64,000 nucleotides of DNA, taken from positions 4,496,501 through 4,560,500 of the forward strand of contig NZ_CP045429.1 of assembly GCF_005886805.2 (NCBI RefSeq). Reading direction: 5' to 3'. The notes below the pieces were generated by a model. The model worked only from the letters and a program-made list of their open reading frames with translations, ran no database searches and was not told the origin of the DNA. This document shows positions 1 to 9,406 of the stretch, one piece after another; within the stretch, counting starts at the first letter, position 1, and each line of letters begins with the position of its first letter. A program made the translations under genes and the position numbers. This DNA is from Pseudoalteromonas rubra. GTDB lineage: Bacteria; Pseudomonadota; Gammaproteobacteria; Enterobacterales; Alteromonadaceae.

Positions 1-17
1 AAAGGACCAAACAAATC

Positions 18-338
18 ATGAAGCTCGTTTCCATTCTCACATTATCTTTATTGCTACCGCTCGCGCCAGCAGCTTTCGCCGCAAAAGGCGTCGGTCAAGT
101 TGAACGTATCTATCCAAGTGGCGGTAAAGTATTCTTCCGTCTCAAAGGCGATGAGTGTAAGCAAAGTGCCAATGCCGGCAATACCTACTGGTATTTTGAA
201 CTCGCAGACGCCACAGCAGGGGTGAACGTATCTATGTTACTGGCTGCCGCAAACACATCCAAAACGATAAAGATCGGCTACCCTTCCTGTGACCCGACAA
301 AAAACCAGAAAATAAATTACCTCTATCAAGATTTTTGA
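18..338 (+). CDS. Small secreted protein, stand-alone copy of a C-terminal domain
   Basis: The protein has 106 residues. A signal peptide occupies residues 1-21 and ends in AFA, so the mature chain is about 85 residues. A Shine-Dalgarno-like AAGGA lies upstream of the ATG. The mature part contains FRLKGDECK, a second Cys in YPSCDP, and the end motif LYQDF. The same layout (IRIKGDTCK ... LPTCQ ... LYQDY) forms the last 80 or so residues of the 1184-residue protein encoded next at 501-4055. The two Cys are conserved, so one disulfide is likely. The two genes therefore carry the same exported domain, once alone and once fused to Ig-like repeats. I do not recognise a named family and the function is unknown. 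Confidence 0.75.
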   Translation: MKLVSILTLSLLLPLAPAAFAAKGVGQVERIYPSGGKVFFRLKGDECKQSANAGNTYWYFELADATAGVNVSMLLAAANTSKTIKIGYPSCDPTKNQKINYLYQDF

Positions 339-343
339 TTCAC

Positions 344-414
344 CAAGGCATAGCACCCTATAAAAAATAAGAAACAGATGGTTTATCCCATTGCCTTTTA
401 TTGTGCTATGCCTT
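344..414. repeat. Long-loop perfect inverted repeat between two secreted-protein genes
   Basis: AAGGCATAGCAC at 345-356 is the exact reverse complement of GTGCTATGCCTT at 403-414. The arms are 12 bp and the loop is 46 nt. It starts just after the stop codon of the 106-residue gene. The 3' arm is followed by only three T. It may be a weak terminator or an mRNA-stabilising structure. Confidence 0.45.
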
Positions 415-500
415 TCATGCCAATTGATCCCCATCAAGAGCTTTTATTACAAGTAGTTGGCTCATCTCGGTCGATCGAACTATAAAAATAAGACACGCAT

Positions 501-3500
501 ATGAAAGTTTTAACACGCTTACTCTTGTGGCTTACACTCGCTACCAGTTTTCAATCGTTTGCTATCAGCAGCCCAAGCTTTAGCCTCAGTACATATAGTA
601 TGTACCGGGGGAACACAGTAACGCTGTCCTGGAGTCGTCCCAGCGGGACACAGTATTTCAATCTATGGGTACTCAAGCCTGGCGATACCTGGCTGAAATT
701 CAGAGGGGGTTACACCAGCACCTCCTTTAACCGTTATATCAATAAAAACGGCACCCATACTTTTTACGTCGAGGCGTGTGATGCCAGTGGATGCAGCGCA
801 TCAGGGTCGGCATCCGTCACGGTCAGTGAACCGCCTCCGCCTGGGCCGAGTGCAGTGCGGGGGTTCTCTTTATCCACCTCACAAATATACACTGGCGGCA
901 GTGTGATGCTGCAATGGCAACCGCCGAGCAGCTATTCAGGTTCACTTTATTATCGCTTACGCACTAAAAAGCCAGGCGGAAACTGGTTTGTATTTCGAGA
1001 CGTTTCGACCCCAAATTTCCTCCGCTCAGGGATCAATCTGGCAGGGACTCATTATTTCCAGATCCAAGCCTGTGATTCTTGGAACCAATGCAGCTACTCC
1101 TCTGTACACAGCCTCTCAGTGCTATCACCGCCCCCGGTACCAGATGCGGTTACCGGGCTGTCTGCCAGCAAGACGCAACTAAATTATGGTGATTCCGTTA
1201 AAATCAGTTGGCGTAAACCCGGCAACATCAGTGATACGACTTACTACGATGTCTATATCACTAAGCCAGGCGCACAACCCGGGCTGCCAGATGAGCATTT
1301 TCTTTGGCATGATAATTTCAGAGCGACTGAGCTGACACGTAATGAGATTTACCGTCGGGGTGCAACCAAAGTGGGTATAGTGCCGTGCAACGTGCTCAAT
1401 CAATGTGGCCCATTACGTGAAGTCAGTTTCACGGTAGGCGGCACGCTACCACAACCCACATTTACCCGAAATAAGTCTGTCATTCGTCAGGGAGAACAAG
1501 TCACTTTCAACTGGTCGCTCCACCCCTATTACAAAGACACGGTCAGTTATACGCTCTACCAACATTCGCAAGGAACGACGCGTAAAATAGCAGGCCCACT
1601 GGCGGCGACCGTACAAAGCTTTACTCATACACTCAATGAAGTGGGAAGCAGCACTTTTTACCTTGAAATGTGTAACACCTATGGTGAATGTAACAATAAA
1701 TCACTCACTGCGTTGACCGTGCGGGCGACGCCTGTGATCACCCAAGCCGCGGTAGTGCAGTTGGCCGTCAATAAATCTGATATCACTTACGGTGAGCATG
1801 TCGCACTATCATGGCAACGCCCGGCAGGCTACGATGAAAACAGTGGGCTGGTATTTGATGTCTATGTGACTAAGCCCAGTCCGAACCCAGGTGAAGCAGA
1901 TATCCGCTTCCTATGGCGTGATAACCACCCGTCTCTTACATTAACAAGGGGCCCCAATTATCGTCGTGGCACCATTAAGGTAGAAGTCGTGCCATGCCTG
2001 GCAGAACAATGCGGTTTGAGCCGTTCCGTGTCTTATACCCTCAGCGGTAACACGCTGCCTGCAGCGACACAGTTTACCGTTAAACAAAATACCGTGTTTG
2101 CCGGAAAGGGGTTTGACTTTAACTGGCAGTTCCCTGAGTTTTTTCAAGAAGCCGTGACCACTCAATTATGGGTCAAAGCGCCAGAACACACTGCGCTGCA
2201 AGAATACCAAGCCAATGCACCTTTGCATGCCCCGGGCCAGTATACTTTTTATCTTCAGTACTGTGATCAGAAGGCGCCCACAATATGTAATGACTACCTC
2301 AGTCACCCTGTCACAGCAACGGTCAAACCGATCAAAGTTGCGAACCTCAGGGTTGATAAAGCCAACATCAATTACGGTGATTCTGTCACAATCTCCTGGG
2401 ACAAGCCCAATGGCTATACAGAAGCCCTTACCTATGATGTATATATTACCAAGCCCAGCTCGGAGCCTGGCCAACCAGATCAGCGGTTTTTGTGGCAGCG
2501 TGCCCTCACTGATACTCAGGTAGTACGAGGTCCGAATTACCGCCGTGGTCAGATTGGTGTGGAAGTACATCCTTGCCTGCCCGATGGCAGCTGTGGTGAA
2601 GTCACGACAACACAGTACACACTTAATGGCACCACCCTGCCTGACGCAATACAATTTACCAGTGAAAAGCCCGAGTATTATCTGAACGAATCGGTGTCTT
2701 TCAACTGGCAAATGCCAGAGTTTTTTAAAGAGCCCATCACTGCCAAACTGTGGATGACTTCTCCCGGCAGCCAAACCATCAGTCTGTACACCTCGGGCAC
2801 CGGTCTGACGCAAAAAGGCACCTATACCTTTTATCTGCAAACCTGCCTGACCAACTACAGCACCGTGTGCAGTAAACAGCGCAACACTGCCACCTCAGTC
2901 GTAGTCAGTGACAATGCCGCCTTGCTCAAAGTAGAGGATCTAACGGTGTCCGCCAGCGACATCGTTTATGGAGAATCTGTCACCCTATCGTGGAAAAAGC
3001 CATCCGTTTACCAGCAAGATATGGTCTATGATGTTTACATCACCAAACCCAGTCAGTATGCCGGGGAGCCCGAACAGCGTTTCCTGTGGCAGGATAATTA
3101 TACCGGCACGTCACTTGAACGGGGGCCTAACTTTCGACGCGGTGCCATCAAAGTCGAAGTGCAGCCTTGTACCTTATCAGGGCAATGTGGCCAATTGTCT
3201 GAAGTCGCTTTTCAGCTCACAGACAGCCATCTGCCCACGGTCACCTTTGAACCACTGCCGGAACGCGTCTTTACACACCAAACGGTCACACTGCAATGGC
3301 AGATCCATGAGTTTTTCCAGGAACATGTCAGTTACACGCTGTATGTCAAACCACCAGGTCAGCAACAGCTAACCATGCTGGGGGAATTCGACTCACGCAC
3401 CGAACAATCGCGTTTCCAGTATCAGTTCACCGACGCTGGCGAGTACATTTTCTCTGTTCAGGCCTGCGATAAGAAAACCAATGGGGCTATCTGTAGCATC

Positions 3501-4055
3501 CTGGAAAGTTCAGAACTGGTGGCAAACGCGGAGCCTCTGAGGCTCACATTGAGTGTGGAAAATGGCAATCTGCAATGGACAGACGTTGCACAGATCAGCC
3601 ACTACTTGCTGGAAGTCGCTGACTGCACGCAAGGCTGCACCAATAGCGAGGTACTGAACTGGCAAAATATTCCTCTGTCAGGCGCACAGACTCACTATGA
3701 CGCAAGCAAGGTGACCGGGCTGAGCGCATACAGGGTTAAAGCATGTTTTAGCGATACCATTTGTAGTGGCTGGAGCAATCAAGTACTGCACGACCCGGAT
3801 GCAAGACTCCTGACGGGCAAAATCGCAGAGCTCAATACCATCTCTTCCCTGGTTCGGATACGCATTAAAGGCGATACCTGTAAACGCGCAGAAAACGGTC
3901 AGTTCTGGACACTGGACCTACTGACACCGGCTGGGAGCGTGACGTACAACCTACTTAGAACCGCTCATCTCCAAGACCGCGCTTTGGTCTTCTCTCTGCC
4001 AACCTGCCAGGCAGATAGAGATCAGCCAATTATCGAGCTATATCAGGATTACTGA
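501..4055 (+). CDS. Large secreted Ig/FnIII-like repeat protein
   Basis: The protein has 1184 residues with an N-terminal signal peptide (about residues 1-21, ending SFA). Two Ig/FnIII-like domains come first (about 25-210). Four tandem superunits of about 200 residues follow (starting near 215, 418, 613 and 811). Each superunit pairs an A domain, recognisable by a YGDSV-ISW start, a YDVYITKP strand and an FLWxDN ... RRG patch, with a B domain recognisable by FNWQxPEFFQE. Cys pairs recur near the domain ends, suggesting disulfides in the periplasm or outside the cell. A last domain (about 1105-1184) matches the small protein at 18-338. There is no transmembrane anchor, sortase signal or recognisable enzyme domain. 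The architecture suggests binding or adhesion, but no partner can be named. A hairpin terminator follows at 4083-4115. Confidence 0.85.
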   Translation: MKVLTRLLLWLTLATSFQSFAISSPSFSLSTYSMYRGNTVTLSWSRPSGTQYFNLWVLKPGDTWLKFRGGYTSTSFNRYINKNGTHTFYVEACDASGCSASGSASVTVSEPPPPGPSAVRGFSLSTSQIYTGGSVMLQWQPPSSYSGSLYYRLRTKKPGGNWFVFRDVSTPNFLRSGINLAGTHYFQIQACDSWNQCSYSSVHSLSVLSPPPVPDAVTGLSASKTQLNYGDSVKISWRKPGNISDTTYYDVYITKPGAQPGLPDEHFLWHDNFRATELTRNEIYRRGATKVGIVPCNVLNQCGPLREVSFTVGGTLPQPTFTRNKSVIRQGEQVTFNWSLHPYYKDTVSYTLYQHSQGTTRKIAGPLAATVQSFTHTLNEVGSSTFYLEMCNTYGECNNKSLTALTVRATPVITQAAVVQLAVNKSDITYGEHVALSWQRPAGYDENSGLVFDVYVTKPSPNPGEADIRFLWRDNHPSLTLTRGPNYRRGTIKVEVVPCLAEQCGLSRSVSYTLSGNTLPAATQFTVKQNTVFAGKGFDFNWQFPEFFQEAVTTQLWVKAPEHTALQEYQANAPLHAPGQYTFYLQYCDQKAPTICNDYLSHPVTATVKPIKVANLRVDKANINYGDSVTISWDKPNGYTEALTYDVYITKPSSEPGQPDQRFLWQRALTDTQVVRGPNYRRGQIGVEVHPCLPDGSCGEVTTTQYTLNGTTLPDAIQFTSEKPEYYLNESVSFNWQMPEFFKEPITAKLWMTSPGSQTISLYTSGTGLTQKGTYTFYLQTCLTNYSTVCSKQRNTATSVVVSDNAALLKVEDLTVSASDIVYGESVTLSWKKPSVYQQDMVYDVYITKPSQYAGEPEQRFLWQDNYTGTSLERGPNFRRGAIKVEVQPCTLSGQCGQLSEVAFQLTDSHLPTVTFEPLPERVFTHQTVTLQWQIHEFFQEHVSYTLYVKPPGQQQLTMLGEFDSRTEQSRFQYQFTDAGEYIFSVQACDKKTNGAICSILESSELVANAEPLRLTLSVENGNLQWTDVAQISHYLLEVADCTQGCTNSEVLNWQNIPLSGAQTHYDASKVTGLSAYRVKACFSDTICSGWSNQVLHDPDARLLTGKIAELNTISSLVRIRIKGDTCKRAENGQFWTLDLLTPAGSVTYNLLRTAHLQDRALVFSLPTCQADRDQPIIELYQDY

Positions 4056-4082
4056 TAGGCCGATGCAAAACGACCCATAGTC

Positions 4083-4115
4083 AAAAAACGGGCCCATCAA
4101 AAGGGCCCGTTTTTT
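4083..4115. terminator. Bidirectional rho-independent terminator
   Basis: AAAAAACGGGCCC and GGGCCCGTTTTTT pair around a 7-nt loop. The stem is GC-rich with A and T tracts on either side, so it can stop transcription from both convergent genes (501-4055 and 4135-6654). Confidence 0.9.
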
Positions 4116-4134
4116 CAAGGCTAACCAGCCCTGG

Positions 4135-6654
4135 CTAGTTTGCCTGTAGCTGGGCAAGTTCCTCACGTGCACGGCGGGTATCCTTGTGACAGCGGTTGAT
4201 GTGGGCTTGTACTATATCTCGTTTACCTTCAAGGCCCGGAATATCAAGCCAGCTGGTAAAGGTACGTGTCACCAGCGCACTGTCTTGCTCTGAGCACCCG
4301 GTGATAAAATTGTAAGGAAACCACTGTAACTGATCATCCACAATACGCGCCTGAATGCGTGCTTTGTGTCGCTGTATATAGTCAGCAGCTACCGCTCTAA
4401 GTGCTGGCTGAAAGAGCGGAAACTGAAAGCGATAGTCAATCACAAAACTGCGCGTTTTATCACTGAGTAGAAAATCATAAAACAGGGTAACCTGATTTGC
4501 ACCTGTCACATATCCGAGTGCATTAAGCAAATCTTCCTGCACCGCCCGGGATTCAGTGTCAAACAACCTCAACAAGCGCCGGTACTCCTTATCTGTGCTG
4601 TTTGCAGCCACAACACGCAATACACTCACACGGTGCTTAAGTTCAGCAAGTGGTGTGCGCTGCATGTATTGCCGGGCAAAATGAATCGCTTCGGGCGATT
4701 TAAGATACACCCCATAGAGCAACAGCCAGTCACCCCCGCTGTCCTGCTCAAGCCGTGCCTGCCATGTGGTGTGCGCAGGCAAATGCTGCTGTAAAAAGTC
4801 CGCAAACTGCGACTGTAAACTGGCTGGGATCTGCGCCACAAAAGCATCACTGATTACCTCCAGCGCTTTGCTGGCCTCCAGGCTATCAGCAGGTTGTGCG
4901 CGCAGCAACTGAGTCAGCCCGTGGATGTACTGGACATAGCTCAGCAAGCCCGCTTTGGTCAACGCTTCGCGGTTATCCATATCCGCCAGCCGGTTGGCCA
5001 TGGTGCGCAGAGTCAGCGGGAACAGCGCATTACCAGACTGATCATGACTACGAAAATACCCAACGCCCGCAGGGTCGATCAGGATCGCCGCAGCCGGATT
5101 AATCCCCTTTAAAGACATAGATGGCGCAGACAGGACCAACCTGTGCTGCGTGATTTTATCGCCGTCCCAGCTGTGTACTTCGATTGGAATAGTCCAGTGT
5201 TTTCCCGCCTCTCCCTGAAAACTCCGCTGCGACAGGACTAATTGCTCCGCTTGTTTAGCGACACTCAATAATGGGTAACCTGACTGAGTCAGATAGCTCT
5301 GAACAATCTCGTCTACGCGCAATGAATTAGGAAACAGACGTGTGAAATCTTCGGTTGTCGCATGCCCGCCCTGATACGTACGCACATACTTACGCATTGC
5401 CTGTTTCATTCGTGCCTCACCGGCATGATTTTGTATCATGTTCAGCAGCGCACGCCCCTTGGTATAATAAAGCGCGCCTGTTCCTTCGTTGTCAGCGCGG
5501 GTTTGTACCAGACGCTTCAGCGCCGGGGCACTTTGATTGTCATCACCGAACGCCCTGACCTGAGGCGTATACGTACAGGCTGCATTATCCGGGTAATGAT
5601 GATTCACGACTTTGGCAGCAAAAAACTCACTGAACGACTCATTAAGCCAGTAATCGTCGTACCACTGCATTGTCACAGTGTGACCGAACCAGGTATGGGC
5701 CACCTCATGGGCGATCAACTTGCGAAAGCGACATAAGTCTCCCTGGCTGGCATCCTGCGCAGGCAGCTGATTGCTATTCAGCGCGATCAGACTGACATTT
5801 TCCATCCCGGCCAGTGTGCCTATCGGCGCGATAAAGAAATCGAGCCTGTCATAGGGAAACGGAGAATCCAGATAGTCGGACAAATATCGAATGGTCTGAT
5901 TGATCAGTGTGCCCAGCTCTGTCGGAACATGCTGGCGTTCACTTTGTGGCATATACACCGTCGTTTCAACCCCGGCATCGCGCAGGGGGATTGCCTCAAA
6001 TACGCCGACCGCCAGGGCCAATACATCGGTATTTATTTTCGGCGTCGGTGCAAACCGGATCAGCTGCCTGTCGCCGTGGCGCTGTGTATTAACCGGGCGT
6101 GTATTGTGTAAGGCCTGCATATCGGCCGGGATATCTAAGCTCAGAGTGAACACGGTTTTGATACCCGGATCATCTACCCCCGGAAACACCCGACGTGCTT
6201 CCATCTCCTGAAACTGCGTAAACAGGGTTGGTTGTCCATCATCGCCACCCACCTGATACAGTCCCTGCACACTATCTACACCGCCAACCAAACCGGAGAA
6301 TCGTATCGTCAGCTCTGCGTTGCTTTCTAGCTTAAAAGGCAATGTATGACGCACGATATCAAAGCGATCCGGTGCCACCACAGGTAACGCAATTCGTTTG
6401 TCGCGATACCGCAGCTCAATCTGACTCAGTGTCAAGCCAAGAGAATGATAAGCAATATAATCAGTAGGTTGAGAGAAGTTATAAACAAGTGTGGTTTCAC
6501 CGCTAAAGGTGCGTTCACCCGGCGAGATCGTCAGCTTGATGTGCTGCTGCCCAACCGATATCCCTTTTGCAATTCGGTAATCCGTTGCCAGAACTGGCTG
6601 TGAAAAAAAGGTCATTAGAAATAAAAGAGCGACCGCGCCTAATCTATAAGTCAT
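4135..6654 (-). CDS. Exported M1-family zinc aminopeptidase
   Basis: I place the start at the ATG at 6654 rather than the upstream in-frame codon at 6729. The shorter form begins with a clean signal peptide (MTYRLGAVALLFLMTFFS...VLA) preceded by AGGAAG. The mature chain totals 839 residues. An N-terminal beta domain is followed by the substrate-anchoring GMEN motif (283-286, where the family has GAMEN), the zinc motif HEVAH (316-320) and the third ligand Glu in LNESFSEFF (about 339). The C-terminal half is helical, as in the PepN/M1 family. It should remove N-terminal amino acids from peptides in the periplasm or outside the cell. It is convergent with the repeat-protein gene and shares its terminator. 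Confidence 0.9.
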   Translation of the reverse strand: MTYRLGAVALLFLMTFFSQPVLATDYRIAKGISVGQQHIKLTISPGERTFSGETTLVYNFSQPTDYIAYHSLGLTLSQIELRYRDKRIALPVVAPDRFDIVRHTLPFKLESNAELTIRFSGLVGGVDSVQGLYQVGGDDGQPTLFTQFQEMEARRVFPGVDDPGIKTVFTLSLDIPADMQALHNTRPVNTQRHGDRQLIRFAPTPKINTDVLALAVGVFEAIPLRDAGVETTVYMPQSERQHVPTELGTLINQTIRYLSDYLDSPFPYDRLDFFIAPIGTLAGMENVSLIALNSNQLPAQDASQGDLCRFRKLIAHEVAHTWFGHTVTMQWYDDYWLNESFSEFFAAKVVNHHYPDNAACTYTPQVRAFGDDNQSAPALKRLVQTRADNEGTGALYYTKGRALLNMIQNHAGEARMKQAMRKYVRTYQGGHATTEDFTRLFPNSLRVDEIVQSYLTQSGYPLLSVAKQAEQLVLSQRSFQGEAGKHWTIPIEVHSWDGDKITQHRLVLSAPSMSLKGINPAAAILIDPAGVGYFRSHDQSGNALFPLTLRTMANRLADMDNREALTKAGLLSYVQYIHGLTQLLRAQPADSLEASKALEVISDAFVAQIPASLQSQFADFLQQHLPAHTTWQARLEQDSGGDWLLLYGVYLKSPEAIHFARQYMQRTPLAELKHRVSVLRVVAANSTDKEYRRLLRLFDTESRAVQEDLLNALGYVTGANQVTLFYDFLLSDKTRSFVIDYRFQFPLFQPALRAVAADYIQRHKARIQARIVDDQLQWFPYNFITGCSEQDSALVTRTFTSWLDIPGLEGKRDIVQAHINRCHKDTRRAREELAQLQAN

Positions 6655-6919
6655 TGTTATTATTACTTCCTGTAGATCCGATCCCTTCATACTACGCCAA
6701 ACCAGGTGCCCAGAAAAGCACCACAGCATGAGTGAATTTTCGAATTATTCATCATTTTTACGTATTTGTGTAATTTGCATTAACAATGGGTTGCAAATTG
6801 AAACATCAAGGGGTAGTTTGATCCTCAATGGGGTACAAAATAGACAATAATCCAGACCTCATTGCATTAGATGCAGCAAACATAACAAGCAACAACAACA
6901 AAAATCAGTAGGAAGCAAC

Positions 6920-8920
6920 ATGAACAAGACATTTAGACTTACCTCGTTAGCCATTGCCTTATCTGCACTATCATCAACCGCCGTCAACGCACAGGAAACC
7001 AAGCAATATATTCTTAAGCAAAGTGACTTAGCGATTTTTGCACCGCAAACCAGTCGCTTTGCCCGTGCCGCCATTGCCCACGACTTCGCAGCTGAGCCAG
7101 CTGCAGAAGTACTGTCAGATGATGAGCAAGGCACAGTCGTTACCATGGAGCTGACTGCAGAGCAGGTCGCACAACTTAAAGCGTCTGGCCAGTACGCCTA
7201 TATTGAAGAAGATTATGAATATGTGCCTTTCTCATCGACCACCAACGCAGAAGTCTCACCGTATGGCCTGGCCGAAGTACAGGCACCTTTGTTACAAGAC
7301 ACCAACGCCGACTTGTTTAAAGTCTGTGTGATTGACTCTGGTTACGATCTGGGCCACCCGGATCTGCCCCAAAACGCCACAGGTTTTACCGACTTGCCTG
7401 GCGGCCTGACCTGGGATCAGGATGGCTCAGGTCACGGTACACACGTTGCCGGTACCATAGTCGCACTGAAAAATGGCCAGGGCGTCGTCGGCGTGCTACC
7501 GAATGATAAAATTGGCGTACACAACGTGCGCGTTTTCGATAACGATGGTAAGCAAGGTTTGACCTCTCGAATTGCCCGAGCGGTTGATAACTGTGTCGAA
7601 AATGGTGCAAAAGTCATCAATATGAGTTTAGGTGGTGGCAGCCCAAGCCAGTACTTCCAGGACCGTTTGCAAGCCGCATATGACAAAGGCGTGCTTATCA
7701 TTGCCGCAGCCGGTAACAAGGGGGACAGCACAGTCAGTTACCCTGCCAGTTACGAAACCGTGATGTCAGTGGCGAATATTGACGAAAACCGCGTGAAAAA
7801 CGCTACATCACAGTATAACGCTTATGTAGAAATTGCAGCGCCAGGTACCAACATCCTGTCAACGGTACCACGTGGTACCGGTGTGGCGGCTGGCGTAACA
7901 GCCAACGGGGTATTTGTTAAAGCCGGCGGCATGACCAACTCAGCAGAAGGTAACGTCAGTGCTGAACTCGTCGACTGTGGCCAGGGCCTGAATGCCTGTG
8001 CCGCGACGCGCAGCATCTGTTTAATTGAACGTGGCGGTGCCTCTTTCAAAGACAAAGCGGCCAACTGTGAAGCCGGTGGTGGTGTTGCAGCCATCATCTA
8101 CAACAATGCAGCGGGTTCATTCAGCGGTACGCTGGGTGACGGCGCGCATGGTGTGACCATTCCGGTCATTTCTTTGTCTCAGGAAGACGGTACGGCACTG
8201 AAATCCTCTGTGGGTGCCACAGTGCAAGTTCAGCTCGAAGCCATTCTGGATTACGATGAAAAATCGGGTACCTCTATGGCAAGTCCACACGTGGCCGGTG
8301 TTGCTGCCCTGGTCTGGAGCCAACACCCAAGCTGTACCAACGTAGATATCCGTAACGCCCTGAATGCCACGGCAATCGATTTAGGCTCGGCGGGTCGTGA
8401 CAATGAATATGGTCACGGCTTAGTACAGGCCAAAGCCGCGTCTGACTATATTGCTACTAACGGTTGTAGCGGCACACAAGAAAACCAACTGCCAGTTGCC
8501 AGCTTCACAGTAAGCTGTACCGACTTGGGTTGTAGCTTTGATGCCAGCACCAGCCGCGACCCGGATGGTCAAGTCCTGGCTTATGACTGGAATATCGACG
8601 GATTTGCTACAAGTGGTGTCAACGTCACGTACGCATTTGCCAATGCCGGCAGCTATCAGGTATCACTGACAGTGACAGATGATGCGGGTGCTACGCACAC
8701 TGTCTCTCAGTCAGTCGCAGTCACTGATGGCAACAACAATACTGGCTGTAGCGGCCTGGAAACCTGGTCTGCCAGCAAGATTTACCGTTCAGGTAATGAA
8801 GTTGCCTACAACGGTCGCAAATACCACAGCAACTGGTGGCACCGTGGCAAAAACCCAGCGCAAAACTCTAACGTGGGTAATGCCTGGAAAGTCTGGACTG
8901 ATTTAGGCACTTGTAACTAA
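6920..8920 (+). CDS. Secreted subtilisin-like protease with PA, PKD and chitin-binding domains
   Basis: The protein has 666 residues and the ATG follows AGGAAG. It has a signal peptide (1-24, ending VNA) and an I9-type propeptide (about 28-103). The S8 catalytic domain has Asp139 in VIDSGYD, His172 in GHGTHVAG and Ser452 in GTSMASP. A PA domain (about 330-445) is inserted before the catalytic Ser. A PKD domain (about 525-605) follows. The C-terminal CBM5/12-type chitin-binding module (about 612-666) has the aromatic WSASKIYRSG and WWHRGKNP segments. The architecture is that of secreted marine proteases which attack protein in chitin-rich particles. A hairpin terminator lies 35 bp after the stop codon. 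Confidence 0.95.
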   Translation: MNKTFRLTSLAIALSALSSTAVNAQETKQYILKQSDLAIFAPQTSRFARAAIAHDFAAEPAAEVLSDDEQGTVVTMELTAEQVAQLKASGQYAYIEEDYEYVPFSSTTNAEVSPYGLAEVQAPLLQDTNADLFKVCVIDSGYDLGHPDLPQNATGFTDLPGGLTWDQDGSGHGTHVAGTIVALKNGQGVVGVLPNDKIGVHNVRVFDNDGKQGLTSRIARAVDNCVENGAKVINMSLGGGSPSQYFQDRLQAAYDKGVLIIAAAGNKGDSTVSYPASYETVMSVANIDENRVKNATSQYNAYVEIAAPGTNILSTVPRGTGVAAGVTANGVFVKAGGMTNSAEGNVSAELVDCGQGLNACAATRSICLIERGGASFKDKAANCEAGGGVAAIIYNNAAGSFSGTLGDGAHGVTIPVISLSQEDGTALKSSVGATVQVQLEAILDYDEKSGTSMASPHVAGVAALVWSQHPSCTNVDIRNALNATAIDLGSAGRDNEYGHGLVQAKAASDYIATNGCSGTQENQLPVASFTVSCTDLGCSFDASTSRDPDGQVLAYDWNIDGFATSGVNVTYAFANAGSYQVSLTVTDDAGATHTVSQSVAVTDGNNNTGCSGLETWSASKIYRSGNEVAYNGRKYHSNWWHRGKNPAQNSNVGNAWKVWTDLGTCN

Positions 8921-8954
8921 ACACCCCACGATTTATTTTTGAGAGCTAGCAGTC

Positions 8955-8981
8955 AGGCGACACTTAGGTGTCGCCTTTTTT
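8955..8981. terminator. Terminator shared by the subtilase gene and the HxlR remnant
   Basis: AGGCGACAC and GTGTCGCCT pair around a 4-nt loop and are followed by six T on the + strand. The stop codon of the minus-strand HxlR remnant lies inside the hairpin. Confidence 0.85.
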
Positions 8982-9308
8982 ATGGACCACATGCTGTTGT
9001 CGCTGACCCCATTCACACAGCATATCCAGGATCGGTCTGAGCTCATCCGACAATCCGGTACTGGTGTATTCCACTCTGGGCGGCACTTCGGCATACACCT
9101 CACGAGAGACCAACCCGTCCGCTTCAAGCTCCCGTAATTGCTGAGTCAGCATCTTTTGCGTGATTTTAGGAGTGCGCTTTTTCAGCTCACCAAAACGCAG
9201 CGTGCTGTCGCGCAGGTGAAACAGGATGATCACCTTCTACTTGCCGTCGATCACAAACACCAATTTACTGATGCAAAATAAACTGATGCGCACACAGAAA
9301 TAGTACAT
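8964..9308 (-). pseudogene. HxlR-family regulator broken by a nonsense codon
   Basis: Residues after the break (ILFHLRDSTLRFGELKK, ITQKMLTQQLRELEADGLV) are a typical HxlR winged-helix domain. The open part encodes only 89 residues from a GTG at 9233. Upstream in the same frame, the sequence FCISKLVFVIDGK continues after a TAG at 9237-9239. The family motif here is GGKW or DGKW followed by the ILxxL helix, so the TAG sits exactly where Trp (TGG) is expected. With that codon as Trp, an ORF from the ATG at 9308 would encode about 114 residues, the usual HxlR size. One substitution therefore seems to have split the gene, unless it is a sequencing error. HxlR proteins often control a nearby oxidoreductase. 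The candidate here is the NAD(P)-binding gene at 10911-11768, now separated by a protease gene. Confidence 0.75.
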
Positions 9309-9406
9309 TGAGTAAAAAAAGACTCACACAAAGCTATTCAAAACACTCGATGAATGTTTAAATTAAACAAACAGTTAACATTTTTATTGGATTTAAAGGA
9401 ACTATC

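Noticed and set aside
2166..2840. 224-codon minus-strand frame inside the repeat-protein gene
   Set aside because: It is antisense to a clear secreted-protein gene and is explained by the repeat composition.
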